NCBI RefSeq assembly: GCF_009861525.1 | Contig: NZ_WVHL01000005.1 | Coordinates: 310,001 to 374,000 of the forward strand | Source: Pseudomonas sp. LD120 | GTDB taxonomy: Bacteria; Pseudomonadota; Gammaproteobacteria; Pseudomonadales; Pseudomonadaceae | Direction: 5' to 3' | DNA length: 64,000 nucleotides | Shown: piece after piece, positions 57,326-64,000 of the stretch | How positions within the stretch are numbered: the stretch's first letter is position 1 | Layout: each line of letters starts with the position of its first letter | Position numbers and translations under genes: made by a program | The notes under the pieces: generated by a model | Seen by the model: only the letters and a program-made list of their open reading frames with translations | Databases searched by the model: none | What the model was told of the DNA's origin: nothing

Positions 57326-57425
57326 GGTCATTAGTCTCAATCAACGGGAACGTCGGGAATGGCGCTGATTCTCGGCGCTTGCCGGCGATAGCACAAAGGG
57401 ATAAAAACGATTGCTGGCATGATAA

Positions 57426-57445
57426 AAACTCATATGAATGAGTTT
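57426..57445. promoter_or_regulatory. LysR-type operator dyad
   Basis: AAACTCAT-ATGA-ATGAGTTT is a perfect 8-bp inverted repeat in the gap between the divergent MATE and LysR genes, 38 bases before the LysR start. Position and symmetry fit autoregulatory binding by the LysR protein. Confidence 0.55.
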
Positions 57446-57483
57446 ATTGATCGCCTCACCTCATTGCGTTTTGGAGCGCGTCC

Positions 57484-58404
57484 ATGTCCCGCCGTCTTCC
57501 TCCTTTGTATGCCTTGCGTGCTTTTGAAGCCGCGGCCCGGCATCGCTCGTTCACCCGCGCCGCCGAAGAGTTGTCCATTACCCAGAGCGCCGTCAGTCGG
57601 CATGTCCGTACGTTGGAAGAACACTTCGCCTGTCGGCTGTTCCAGCGCAGCGGGCGCAACCTGCAATTGACCGAAGCGGCGCGGCTGCTGGTGCCAGGCG
57701 TCCGGGAAGGCTTCGGTGCCCTGGAGCGGGCCTGCAGCACCTTGCGCGGTGAAGATGACATCCTGCGCATGAAAGCACCCTCGACCTTGACCATGCGTTG
57801 GTTGCTGGCGCGCCTCAGCCGTTTCCGTCATCTGCAGCCGGGCAATGAAGTGCAGCTCACCAGCGCCTGGATGGACGTGGATTCCGTGGACTTCAACCAG
57901 GAACCCTTCGACTGTGCGGTGTTGTTGAGCGACGGGCACTTCCCGGTGGATTGGGAGGCCAGCCATCTGTTTCCCGAACTGTTGATTCCGGTGGGCGCGC
58001 CGAACCTGCTCAACGATCAGCCCTGGGATGCAACGCGGCTGGCGACCACGGAACTGCTGCACCCGACCCCGGATCGGCGGGATTGGCGCAGTTGGCTGGA
58101 GCACATGGGGCTCACGGATCGGGTTTCGCTCAAAGGCGGACAGGTATTCGACACCTTGGAGTTGGGGATGATCGCAGCCGCGCGAGGTTACGGCGTGTCC
58201 ATGGGGGATTTGCTGATGGTGGCCGAGGATGTGGCCCAGGGGCGCCTGAGCTTGCCGTGGCCGACGGCCGTGGCCAGTGGCCTGAACTACTATCTGGTGT
58301 GGCCCAAGACCCGGCCCGGAGGTGAACGTTTGCGTCGTCTCAGCGACTTCCTGCAGGGTGAGGTGCATGCCATGCAGTTGCCTGATGTCGAGCGCCTTGG
58401 CTGA
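57484..58404 (+). CDS. LysR regulator, GcvA-like group
   Basis: A 306-residue LysR regulator. The helix-turn-helix is RSFTRAAEELSITQSAVSRH, followed by the GcvA-type stretch LEEHFACRLFQRSGRNLQLT. The effector domain spans about 90-300. It is divergent from the MATE transporter with a dyad between, a common arrangement of a regulator and its target. The inducer is unknown. Confidence 0.88.
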   Translation: MSRRLPPLYALRAFEAAARHRSFTRAAEELSITQSAVSRHVRTLEEHFACRLFQRSGRNLQLTEAARLLVPGVREGFGALERACSTLRGEDDILRMKAPSTLTMRWLLARLSRFRHLQPGNEVQLTSAWMDVDSVDFNQEPFDCAVLLSDGHFPVDWEASHLFPELLIPVGAPNLLNDQPWDATRLATTELLHPTPDRRDWRSWLEHMGLTDRVSLKGGQVFDTLELGMIAAARGYGVSMGDLLMVAEDVAQGRLSLPWPTAVASGLNYYLVWPKTRPGGERLRRLSDFLQGEVHAMQLPDVERLG

Positions 58405-58595
58405 AACGATGAAGCATCCCGCGGAGGGCCTGCGCAAATATCCCTGCAATTTGCTCAAGTATGGTGCAGTGCTGCCGAATCTGGATTATGGAGCCAGCGT
58501 TCAGGAAGGTCCTAGATTACTGAAAATTCTTAGAGATATTGTTGCCGAGTGTGCCAACTGATCAGGACGATCCGCCTTCTCGGCCAGGAGCCATC

Positions 58596-60572
58596 ATGTC
58601 CCAACCCCGTGCCCGGATAGCCTCTCAGCTAGGGCTTGCCCTTGCCTTGATACTCGCCCTGGTCATCAGCGGCAGTACCCTGTTTGCCCTGCGCTCACTG
58701 GACGCTGCGAACCTCGCCACCCGAGAAGAGCACCTGGCCAGCGAAGCCCGCCTGCTGGCGGACCAGCTCAACACCTTCCACGGTAGCCTGCGCGACAGCA
58801 CCCTGCGCCTGAGCGGGTTGTTCGAAAACCGCTTCAGCAGTGGCCTGAGCCTGCACCCCGAGCAGCCGGTGACCGTGGCCGGTGTGCAGACTCCCGGGCT
58901 GCACTTGGGGGACGTGGTGCTGAACAACAACTTCGCGGAAGTGGACGAATTCAAGCAGATGACCGCCGGGGTGGCGACGGTGTTCGTACGCAGTGGCGAT
59001 GACTTGGTCCGAGTCAGCACCTCCTTGAGTAAACAGGACGGCAACCGGGCCATCGGCACCTTGCTCGACCATGGCCATCCGGCCTACCAGAAACTCATGG
59101 CGGGGCAAGGGTATGTCGGTCGCGCCATGTTGTTCGGGCGCTCTTACATGACCCAGTACACCCCGGTGCTCGATAGCGCCGGCAAGGTCATAGCGGTGCT
59201 GTTTGTCGGCTTCGACTACACCGACGCGCAAGCGGCCCAGTTCGATAACCTCAAGCGTTTCCGCATTGGTCAAAGCGGCTCCCTGGCCTTGCTCGATGAG
59301 CAGAACCACTGGCTGGTGCCGCCTGCGGGCGTGCAGAACCTGGAGCAAGCGGCGAAGGTCATGGCGACGGCGACCAGGGAGCCTGGCAAAGGGCGTTTCT
59401 GGAGTGATAGGAACGAAGACTTCTACAGCCTGGCGGTGGCGTTTAGCGATGGTCCCTGGTCGGTGGTGGCGAGCATGCCCAAGGCTGAGATCCGCGCGGT
59501 GACCTGGAGCGTGGGTATTCGCCTGGTCATTGGTAGCCTGCTGGCGATGCTGCTGGCGGTGGGCGCCACGGTCTGGCTGTTGCGCAACAAGCTGGCGCCG
59601 CTGAGTGATCTGGTGCAACAGGCTCAGGCTCTGGGCGCTGGTGACCTGAGTGCGCGGCTGAATGTATCCAGCCATGACGAAATCGGCCAACTGGCCGGTA
59701 GTTTCAACCAGATGGGCGAAGCCTTGTCGACCATGGTCGAGCACATTCGCCGCTCCGCCGCCGAGGTCAACGGTCGGGCTCAGGTGCTCTCGGGGCTGTC
59801 CAACGGCGCTTATGAGGGCATGGAACAGCAGTCCGGCGAGATCACCAGCATGGCCGGGGCCGTGGAAGAGTTCAGCGCCACCTCGCTGAACATCGCCGAC
59901 AACATGGGCAGTACCCAGCGCCTGGCTCAGGAAAACGCCCAGCAGACCCACATTGGCCGCGAGTCCATGGAGCAGGCGTCATCGTCCCTGGAGCAGATTG
60001 CCGGGGCACTCAACAGCACGGCCACGGTGATCAACACCTTGGGCCAGCGCTCCCAGGAGATCGGCGGGATTGTCGGGGTGATCACCGCAATCGCCGATCA
60101 AACCAATTTGCTGGCCCTCAATGCCGCCATCGAGGCCGCCCGTGCTGGCGAGCAGGGGCGCGGTTTCGCCGTGGTGGCCGATGAAGTGCGCAACTTGGCG
60201 TCGCGCACCCGCCAAGCCACTGATGAAATTTCCCAGATGATCAGCAGTATCCAGCAGGAAACCGGCCACGCCATCGAGACCATGGAGCAGGGCAACCGCT
60301 TGATGCAAGAGGGGCTGTCGCGCAATGCCAATGTGGCCTCGGCCCTGGCCTTGATCGACGAGCAGAGCCGCAGCGCTGGCGAGCAGTTCGCGGCGATCTC
60401 CACCGCGACTCAGGAGCAGAGCAGCACCGCCACGGTGTTGAGCAGTAACTTGCAGAGCATTGCCCAGGCCAACAGCGAACAGCGGGAAGTGGTCTCCAAT
60501 CTGGCCGTCACGGCCCGAGAGCTGGAAGCGCTGGCGGCGGACCTGCGTCAGGAAGTCGATCGCTTCCGTTGA
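58596..60572 (+). CDS. Methyl-accepting chemotaxis protein with periplasmic Cache domain
   Basis: A 658-residue chemoreceptor. It has an N-terminal membrane helix (about residues 12-32), a periplasmic region of about 285 residues of the Cache 3-Cache 2 type ([40 protein letters not shown]), a second membrane helix (about 308-328), HAMP, and a signalling domain with the hairpin [23 protein letters not shown] 58596 has AGGAG five bases upstream; the frame opens at 58539. The ligand is not known; Cache 3-Cache 2 receptors in pseudomonads often sense organic acids. Confidence 0.92.
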   Translation: MSQPRARIASQLGLALALILALVISGSTLFALRSLDAANLATREEHLASEARLLADQLNTFHGSLRDSTLRLSGLFENRFSSGLSLHPEQPVTVAGVQTPGLHLGDVVLNNNFAEVDEFKQMTAGVATVFVRSGDDLVRVSTSLSKQDGNRAIGTLLDHGHPAYQKLMAGQGYVGRAMLFGRSYMTQYTPVLDSAGKVIAVLFVGFDYTDAQAAQFDNLKRFRIGQSGSLALLDEQNHWLVPPAGVQNLEQAAKVMATATREPGKGRFWSDRNEDFYSLAVAFSDGPWSVVASMPKAEIRAVTWSVGIRLVIGSLLAMLLAVGATVWLLRNKLAPLSDLVQQAQALGAGDLSARLNVSSHDEIGQLAGSFNQMGEALSTMVEHIRRSAAEVNGRAQVLSGLSNGAYEGMEQQSGEITSMAGAVEEFSATSLNIADNMGSTQRLAQENAQQTHIGRESMEQASSSLEQIAGALNSTATVINTLGQRSQEIGGIVGVITAIADQTNLLALNAAIEAARAGEQGRGFAVVADEVRNLASRTRQATDEISQMISSIQQETGHAIETMEQGNRLMQEGLSRNANVASALALIDEQSRSAGEQFAAISTATQEQSSTATVLSSNLQSIAQANSEQREVVSNLAVTARELEALAADLRQEVDRFR

Positions 60573-60699
60573 GGGGGGGCGGCTTCGCTCCTTGGCCGCT
60601 GTTCGGGCGATGGGGCGAAAGTTGCAATGAGGTGTGAGTCGACTAAAACAGATGAGCAATGTTTTGCCCTTCAAGGACTGTCCTTTAGCAGGAGCTCGC

Positions 60700-61668
60700 A
60701 TGACTCATCTCATTGGTTTCGCCCCTCGGTTGCTGGCTTTTTCGGCGCTGTTGCTCAGCCAGACGGCATTCAGCCAGGAAAGCCCGGCATTCATCGATCC
60801 TGCGTCGTGGAACACCCCGTTCAATGGCATTGCCCAGGTGGCTTGTCATAACTGCTACGAGAAGCAATACGCGAACACCTTCAGCAGTGTGCTTGACAGT
60901 GTACGGACCCTGGAGCTGGACTTCTGGGACCAGCGCGATGCGGTGAGCGGCGGTTCGCCCCATCACTGGTTCGTGCGGCACAACCCCGGCACCTTGTTCC
61001 AATCCGGCAACGACAATAACTGCACCGGCGATGGCACCGGCAAGAACGACCTCGAAGCCTGTCTGAACGACGTCAAGAACTGGAGTGACAAGCATCCGGG
61101 GCACTTCCCCATCACGCTGATCCTGGACAAGAAACAGGGCTGGTCGAAAGAAAGTTCGGGGCGCACACCAAAGGATTTCGACGAACTGGTGGCGCGGGTG
61201 TTCCAGGGCAAGCTCTTTACCCCCCAGGATCTGGCGACGCACATTGGCAGTGGCGCGGGGGCCTTGCAGGGCAACCTCAAGGGTAAGTCCTGGCCCACCG
61301 CCAACGATCTGCAGGGCAAGGTGCTGTTGGTGCTCAACCACTCGGAAAACCAGAAGCTCTCGCAGTACGCCGAGGCCCGCACCTCTAAGGCTAAGGTGTT
61401 CATTTCGCCAGTAACCAACGGCCAGAACGATATCAGTGGCAAGGTCAGCGGCATGTCCAGCCAGTCATCCGGCTATGTAGCCATGAACAACATGGGCAAG
61501 GGCGACAAAAGTTGGGCAAAGCAGGCCTTTGCCTACAGCCATATCGGCCGCGTCTGGGGTGATGACGAGGTGTCGTTCGCCCAGCACATCAACCAGAAGA
61601 TCAATCTGTCGGCGTACTACAGGTTCGCCGCGCAGAGCGCTGGCGGCTACCGCATCCGGCCGTTCTGA
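60700..61668 (+). CDS. Secreted PLC-like phosphodiesterase
   Basis: A 322-residue exported protein with a signal peptide (LLAFSALLLSQTAFS, about residues 11-25) and a PLC-like phosphodiesterase (PI-PLC X-type TIM barrel) domain. Candidate catalytic histidines are in VACHNCYEK and in HHWFVRHNPGTLF. TLELDFWDQRD is the acidic strand typical of the family, and FPITLILDKKQGW of the next strand. ATG 60700 (CAGGAG upstream) gives the signal peptide; an earlier frame start at 60634 does not. The substrate could be phosphatidylinositol or another glycerophosphodiester. Confidence 0.75.
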   Translation: MTHLIGFAPRLLAFSALLLSQTAFSQESPAFIDPASWNTPFNGIAQVACHNCYEKQYANTFSSVLDSVRTLELDFWDQRDAVSGGSPHHWFVRHNPGTLFQSGNDNNCTGDGTGKNDLEACLNDVKNWSDKHPGHFPITLILDKKQGWSKESSGRTPKDFDELVARVFQGKLFTPQDLATHIGSGAGALQGNLKGKSWPTANDLQGKVLLVLNHSENQKLSQYAEARTSKAKVFISPVTNGQNDISGKVSGMSSQSSGYVAMNNMGKGDKSWAKQAFAYSHIGRVWGDDEVSFAQHINQKINLSAYYRFAAQSAGGYRIRPF

Positions 61669-61853
61669 GGCTTAAAGCAGCCCGCTCAGCGGGAGGCGCG
61701 TCGACGGTGCTGGCGGCTGTGCACCGAGGATTGCGGGGTTGAGCCGGTAAGCGATGGTTTGCGGACGGGTGTGGTTTTTACGGCTTCGTTGCTTGCTGAA
61801 ACGATTCTTCAGCGCTATAAAAACGACACAACTCCAAGAAAGGCATCCCCTCC

Positions 61854-63068
61854 ATGACCTCGCTCAAACTGCTTGTCGCCCTCGGTGCGTTGACCACCGC
61901 ATCCCACGCTCTGGCCTGGGACTATGTACTGCTCGACACCGACAAGGCCGTCCAAGGCCTGCACCTCACCAGCGAACAATTAGGGATTAAGACTGAGCGA
62001 CCGTTTTCCGTGACCCTGCGCACGTTACACGGTGGTCGTCAGGAAGGGGTGAGCATCATCGACATCGACAACGGTCTGATGAAGCTCTCGGTGGTGCCGA
62101 CCCGGGGCATGAATGTGTTGCAGGCCTCGGTGGGCGAGGTGCGCCTGGGCTGGGATTCCCCGGTCAAGGAGGTGGTCAATCCAGCCTTTATCGAGCTCAG
62201 TGGCCGCGGTGGGCTGGGTTGGCTGGAAGGCTTCAATGAGTTGGTAACCCGGTGCGGTTATGAGTGGGTCGGGCATCCGGGGATAGACAATGGCGAACTT
62301 CTGACCTTGCACGGCCGCGCGGCGAACACCCCGGCCAGCAAGGTCACCTTGCACATTGACGAGAAGCCGCCGTACGCCATTCGCCTGCGCGGCGAGCTCA
62401 AGGAGCAGGCATTCAAAAAAGTGGATTTCAGCGTCGGCACCGAACTGGTGACCGAGCCTGGCAGCAGCAGTTTTACGCTCAATGATCGTCTGACCAACAA
62501 TGGCGATTACCCGAAGGAATACCAAGCGCTGTACCACAGCAACTTCAGCACGCCGTTTCTGGAGCAAGGAGCGAAGTTCGCTGCGCCGGTGAAGCAGGTC
62601 TCACCGTTCAACGACAAGGCCAAGGGCGATCTGGCCGACTGGCAAACCTACCGCGGCCCGACTCGCGACTATGACGAGGCCGTATACAACGTCGTGCCGT
62701 ATGCCGACGCCACGGGCCAGACCCTGGCGGTGTTGCACAACAAGGCGGGCAGTCTCGGTGTCTCGTTGGGCTTCAACACCCAGCAACTGCCGGTGTTCTC
62801 GCTATGGAAAAACACCGACACCCAGGGTCAGGGCTACGTGACCGGGCTGGAGCCGGGCACCAGTTTTTCTTACAACCGCCGTTATCAGCGCCCGCTGAAC
62901 CTGGTGCCCACCATCGGAGCCAAGGAGCAGCGGCTGTTTCAGATCCGCTATAGCGTATTGGCGGACAAGGCAGCTGTGGATCAGGCTTTGAGTCGGGTTA
63001 GCCAGATTCAGGCCGGGCGCGAGACTGAAGTGCGAGCGACGCCGCTGGTGGACCTGGCCCAGGAGTGA
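61854..63068 (+). CDS. Exported aldose epimerase-like protein (DUF4432)
   Basis: A 404-residue DUF4432 protein of the galactose-mutarotase fold. A signal peptide (LLVALGALTTASHALA, then WDY) directs it to the periplasm. Conserved features are VVPTRGMNVLQA, TRCGYEWVGHPG, LTLHGRAANTPA (probable catalytic His) and QALYHSNFSTPFLE. The sugar substrate is unknown. ATG 61854 is 10 bases after GAAAGG. It converges on the comM remnant, four bases from its stop. Confidence 0.8.
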   Translation: MTSLKLLVALGALTTASHALAWDYVLLDTDKAVQGLHLTSEQLGIKTERPFSVTLRTLHGGRQEGVSIIDIDNGLMKLSVVPTRGMNVLQASVGEVRLGWDSPVKEVVNPAFIELSGRGGLGWLEGFNELVTRCGYEWVGHPGIDNGELLTLHGRAANTPASKVTLHIDEKPPYAIRLRGELKEQAFKKVDFSVGTELVTEPGSSSFTLNDRLTNNGDYPKEYQALYHSNFSTPFLEQGAKFAAPVKQVSPFNDKAKGDLADWQTYRGPTRDYDEAVYNVVPYADATGQTLAVLHNKAGSLGVSLGFNTQQLPVFSLWKNTDTQGQGYVTGLEPGTSFSYNRRYQRPLNLVPTIGAKEQRLFQIRYSVLADKAAVDQALSRVSQIQAGRETEVRATPLVDLAQE

Positions 63069-63072
63069 GCCT

Positions 63073-63657
63073 TCAGCCGGTGCTGGGTCGATAGTGCAGC
63101 GCCTCCGCCAGATGCTCGCGGCAGATGGCGTTTTGGTGTTCCAGGTCGGCCAGGGTCCGGGCCACCTTGAGCAGGCGGTGGGCGGCGCGTAGCGACAGGC
63201 TCAGGCGTTCGCAGGCGGTCTCCAGCCAATGCTCATCGGTGCTGGACAGGCCGCAATGGCGCCGCAGACCGGGCAGGTCGAGAAAGGCATTGGCGCAACC
63301 CTGGCGCTGCAACTGCAGCTCGCGGGCCCGAGCCACTTGGGCGGCAGCGTTAACGCTGCCACCCCCGGGCTGTGGCTCGGGGTTCAGGGACGTGGCCTCT
63401 CGGGCCACGGTCAAGTGCAGGTCGATGCGGTCCAGCAGCGGGCCGGACAGTTTGTTGCGGTAGCGCTGGATCTGCTCCGGGGTGCAGCGGCAGCGTCCGC
63501 TGGGTTCGCCCAGGTAGCCGCAGGGGCAAGGGTTCATGGCGGCCACCAGTTGAAAGCGCGCCGGGAACTGCACCCGGTCGCGCGCGCGCGCGATGACAAT
63601 CATCCCGGACTCCATGGGCTCGCGCAGGACCTCCAACACCTTGCGGTCGAACTCAGG
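63073..63657 (-). pseudogene. comM: ComM/YifB (Mg-chelatase-like AAA+) C-terminal remnant
   Basis: The last 194 codons of ComM (YifB), a hexameric helicase needed for branch migration in natural transformation; the full protein is about 500 residues. Present are PEFDRKVLEVLREPMESG, the zinc-finger-like NPCPCGYLG...CRCTPEQIQRY, the arginine-finger region SGPLLDRIDLHLTV, and the Mg_chelatase_C end. Similarity stops exactly before PEFDR: the expected upstream residues (LFLDEL-type) are replaced by unrelated codons (...SLI). Walker A and the N-terminal domain are missing. The gene is interrupted here, and the other part should lie at the far end of the inserted element. Confidence 0.88.
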
Positions 63658-63667
63658 TATTAGACTA

Positions 63668-63689
63668 ATGGGCTACAGTGTAGACCCAT
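63668..63689. repeat. Imperfect inverted repeat at the island junction
   Basis: ATGGGCTACA (63668-63677) and TGTAGACCCAT (63679-63689) form a dyad with one extra base in one arm, eleven bases past the end of comM similarity and 17 bases before the recombinase start. It may be a recombinase arm or core site, or an operator of the recombinase gene. Confidence 0.5.
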
Positions 63690-63705
63690 ACGGGAGGAAT
63701 ATTCG

Positions 63706-64000
63706 ATGGCGTTGATCCCAGTCAAGAAGGTTGCCATGCCCTTAGGGATCGGTATTAAATTCCCTTGCCAAAACCAAGACCACCTATGTACTTACATCAA
63801 TAAGCACAATGCTTGCATACCGATACTGCTTACTAAGGATGGGTTATTAATTCGAGAGGCTCATAGTTATTTATATGAAAAACATATGCAATCAAAGGGC
63901 ATGTCCTCTTTTAAGACTATCAAAACATATAGTGAGTGCCTTTATCATTGGTTTGAATATTGCAGCTTAAAAAGGTTGGAGTGGAAAGAATCTAGCGTTC
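63706..64000 (+). CDS. Tyrosine recombinase/integrase, N-terminal part
   Basis: The first 98 codons of a gene that continues beyond the window. GGGAGG lies eight bases before ATG 63706. After about 40 residues comes a segment like the SAM-like core-binding domain of phage integrases and XerC/D (LLIREAHSYLYEKHM, SSFKTIKTYSECLYHWFEYC). The catalytic C-terminal domain is not visible, so the assignment rests on this domain and on the context. Base composition and codon use (many A/T-ending codons such as TTA, ATA, AAA, TAT) are quite unlike the GC-rich neighbours, a sign of transfer. It is directed away from comM into the island. Confidence 0.75.
   Translation, partial: MALIPVKKVAMPLGIGIKFPCQNQDHLCTYINKHNACIPILLTKDGLLIREAHSYLYEKHMQSKGMSSFKTIKTYSECLYHWFEYCSLKRLEWKESSV

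Noticed and set aside
63570..63592. Alternating CG run
   Set aside because: It lies inside the comM coding frame (RARDR codons) and is explained by high GC codon use.

Overview
The window is chromosomal DNA of a fluorescent Pseudomonas (P. fluorescens / protegens / chlororaphis type). Gene content and order (oxyR-recG, tonB-exbDB, spoT-rpoZ-gmk, rph, crc, pyrE, argB-algC-dut-coaBC, radC, rpmBG, kauB, lrp-dadA-dadX-pauR, cycB, xpt, rep) follow the known P. aeruginosa backbone, and the DNA is GC-rich with Pseudomonas-type REP elements. Most of it is core genome. Three parts are accessory: the type VI secretion cluster at the left, one complete IS3-family insertion, and an island that starts at the right edge.

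Layout. 1-9731: the end of a T6SS operon, with the C-terminus of TssM, then TagF, PppA, PpkA, TagT, TagS, TagR and TagQ, all on + and almost all overlapping. This is the threonine-phosphorylation control module that senses envelope events and switches T6SS firing on and off. 9872-18962: a small SCP2-like protein, a YbaK-like/HDOD protein, recG, oxyR, the tonB-exbD-exbB energy-transduction operon, a YeeZ-like SDR and a lipoprotein. 19018-25748: ridA-spoT-rpoZ and gmk-yicC (stringent response, nucleotide and RNA metabolism), rph, a DUF4870 membrane protein and crc. 25830-33011: pyrE, an intact IS3-family element with a 3-bp target duplication, then argB, algC, dut, coaBC and radC. 33064-35526: a peptide-binding protein and the ribosomal proteins L28 and L33.

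35585-48501 is largely nitrogen and polyamine/amino-acid catabolism: a cupin, the aldehyde dehydrogenase KauB/PuuC, an MFS transporter, a lipoprotein phospholipase D, a MocR regulator with a divergent DUF1127 protein, a PuuB-like oxidase, a YkgJ cysteine-cluster protein, Lrp/DadR, then dadA-ridA-dadX and pauR. KauB, PuuB and PauR belong together in polyamine use. DadA, the linked Rid protein, DadX and the divergent Lrp form the alanine catabolism unit. 48671-63068: cytochrome c5, an acetyl-CoA hydrolase/transferase, xpt, rep, a REC-like/GGDEF/EAL protein behind a near-perfect Fur box, a MATE exporter divergent from a LysR regulator, a chemoreceptor, a secreted PLC-like phosphodiesterase and an exported aldose-epimerase-like protein.

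At the right edge the Mg-chelatase-like gene comM/yifB is cut at about 63657. Its C-terminal 194 codons remain. Immediately beyond, the sequence becomes much more AT-rich and a strong ribosome-binding site leads into the N-terminal, SAM-like domain of a tyrosine recombinase that runs off the window. I read this as the left end of a genomic island integrated into comM. The cargo lies outside the window and is the most promising place for an undescribed system.
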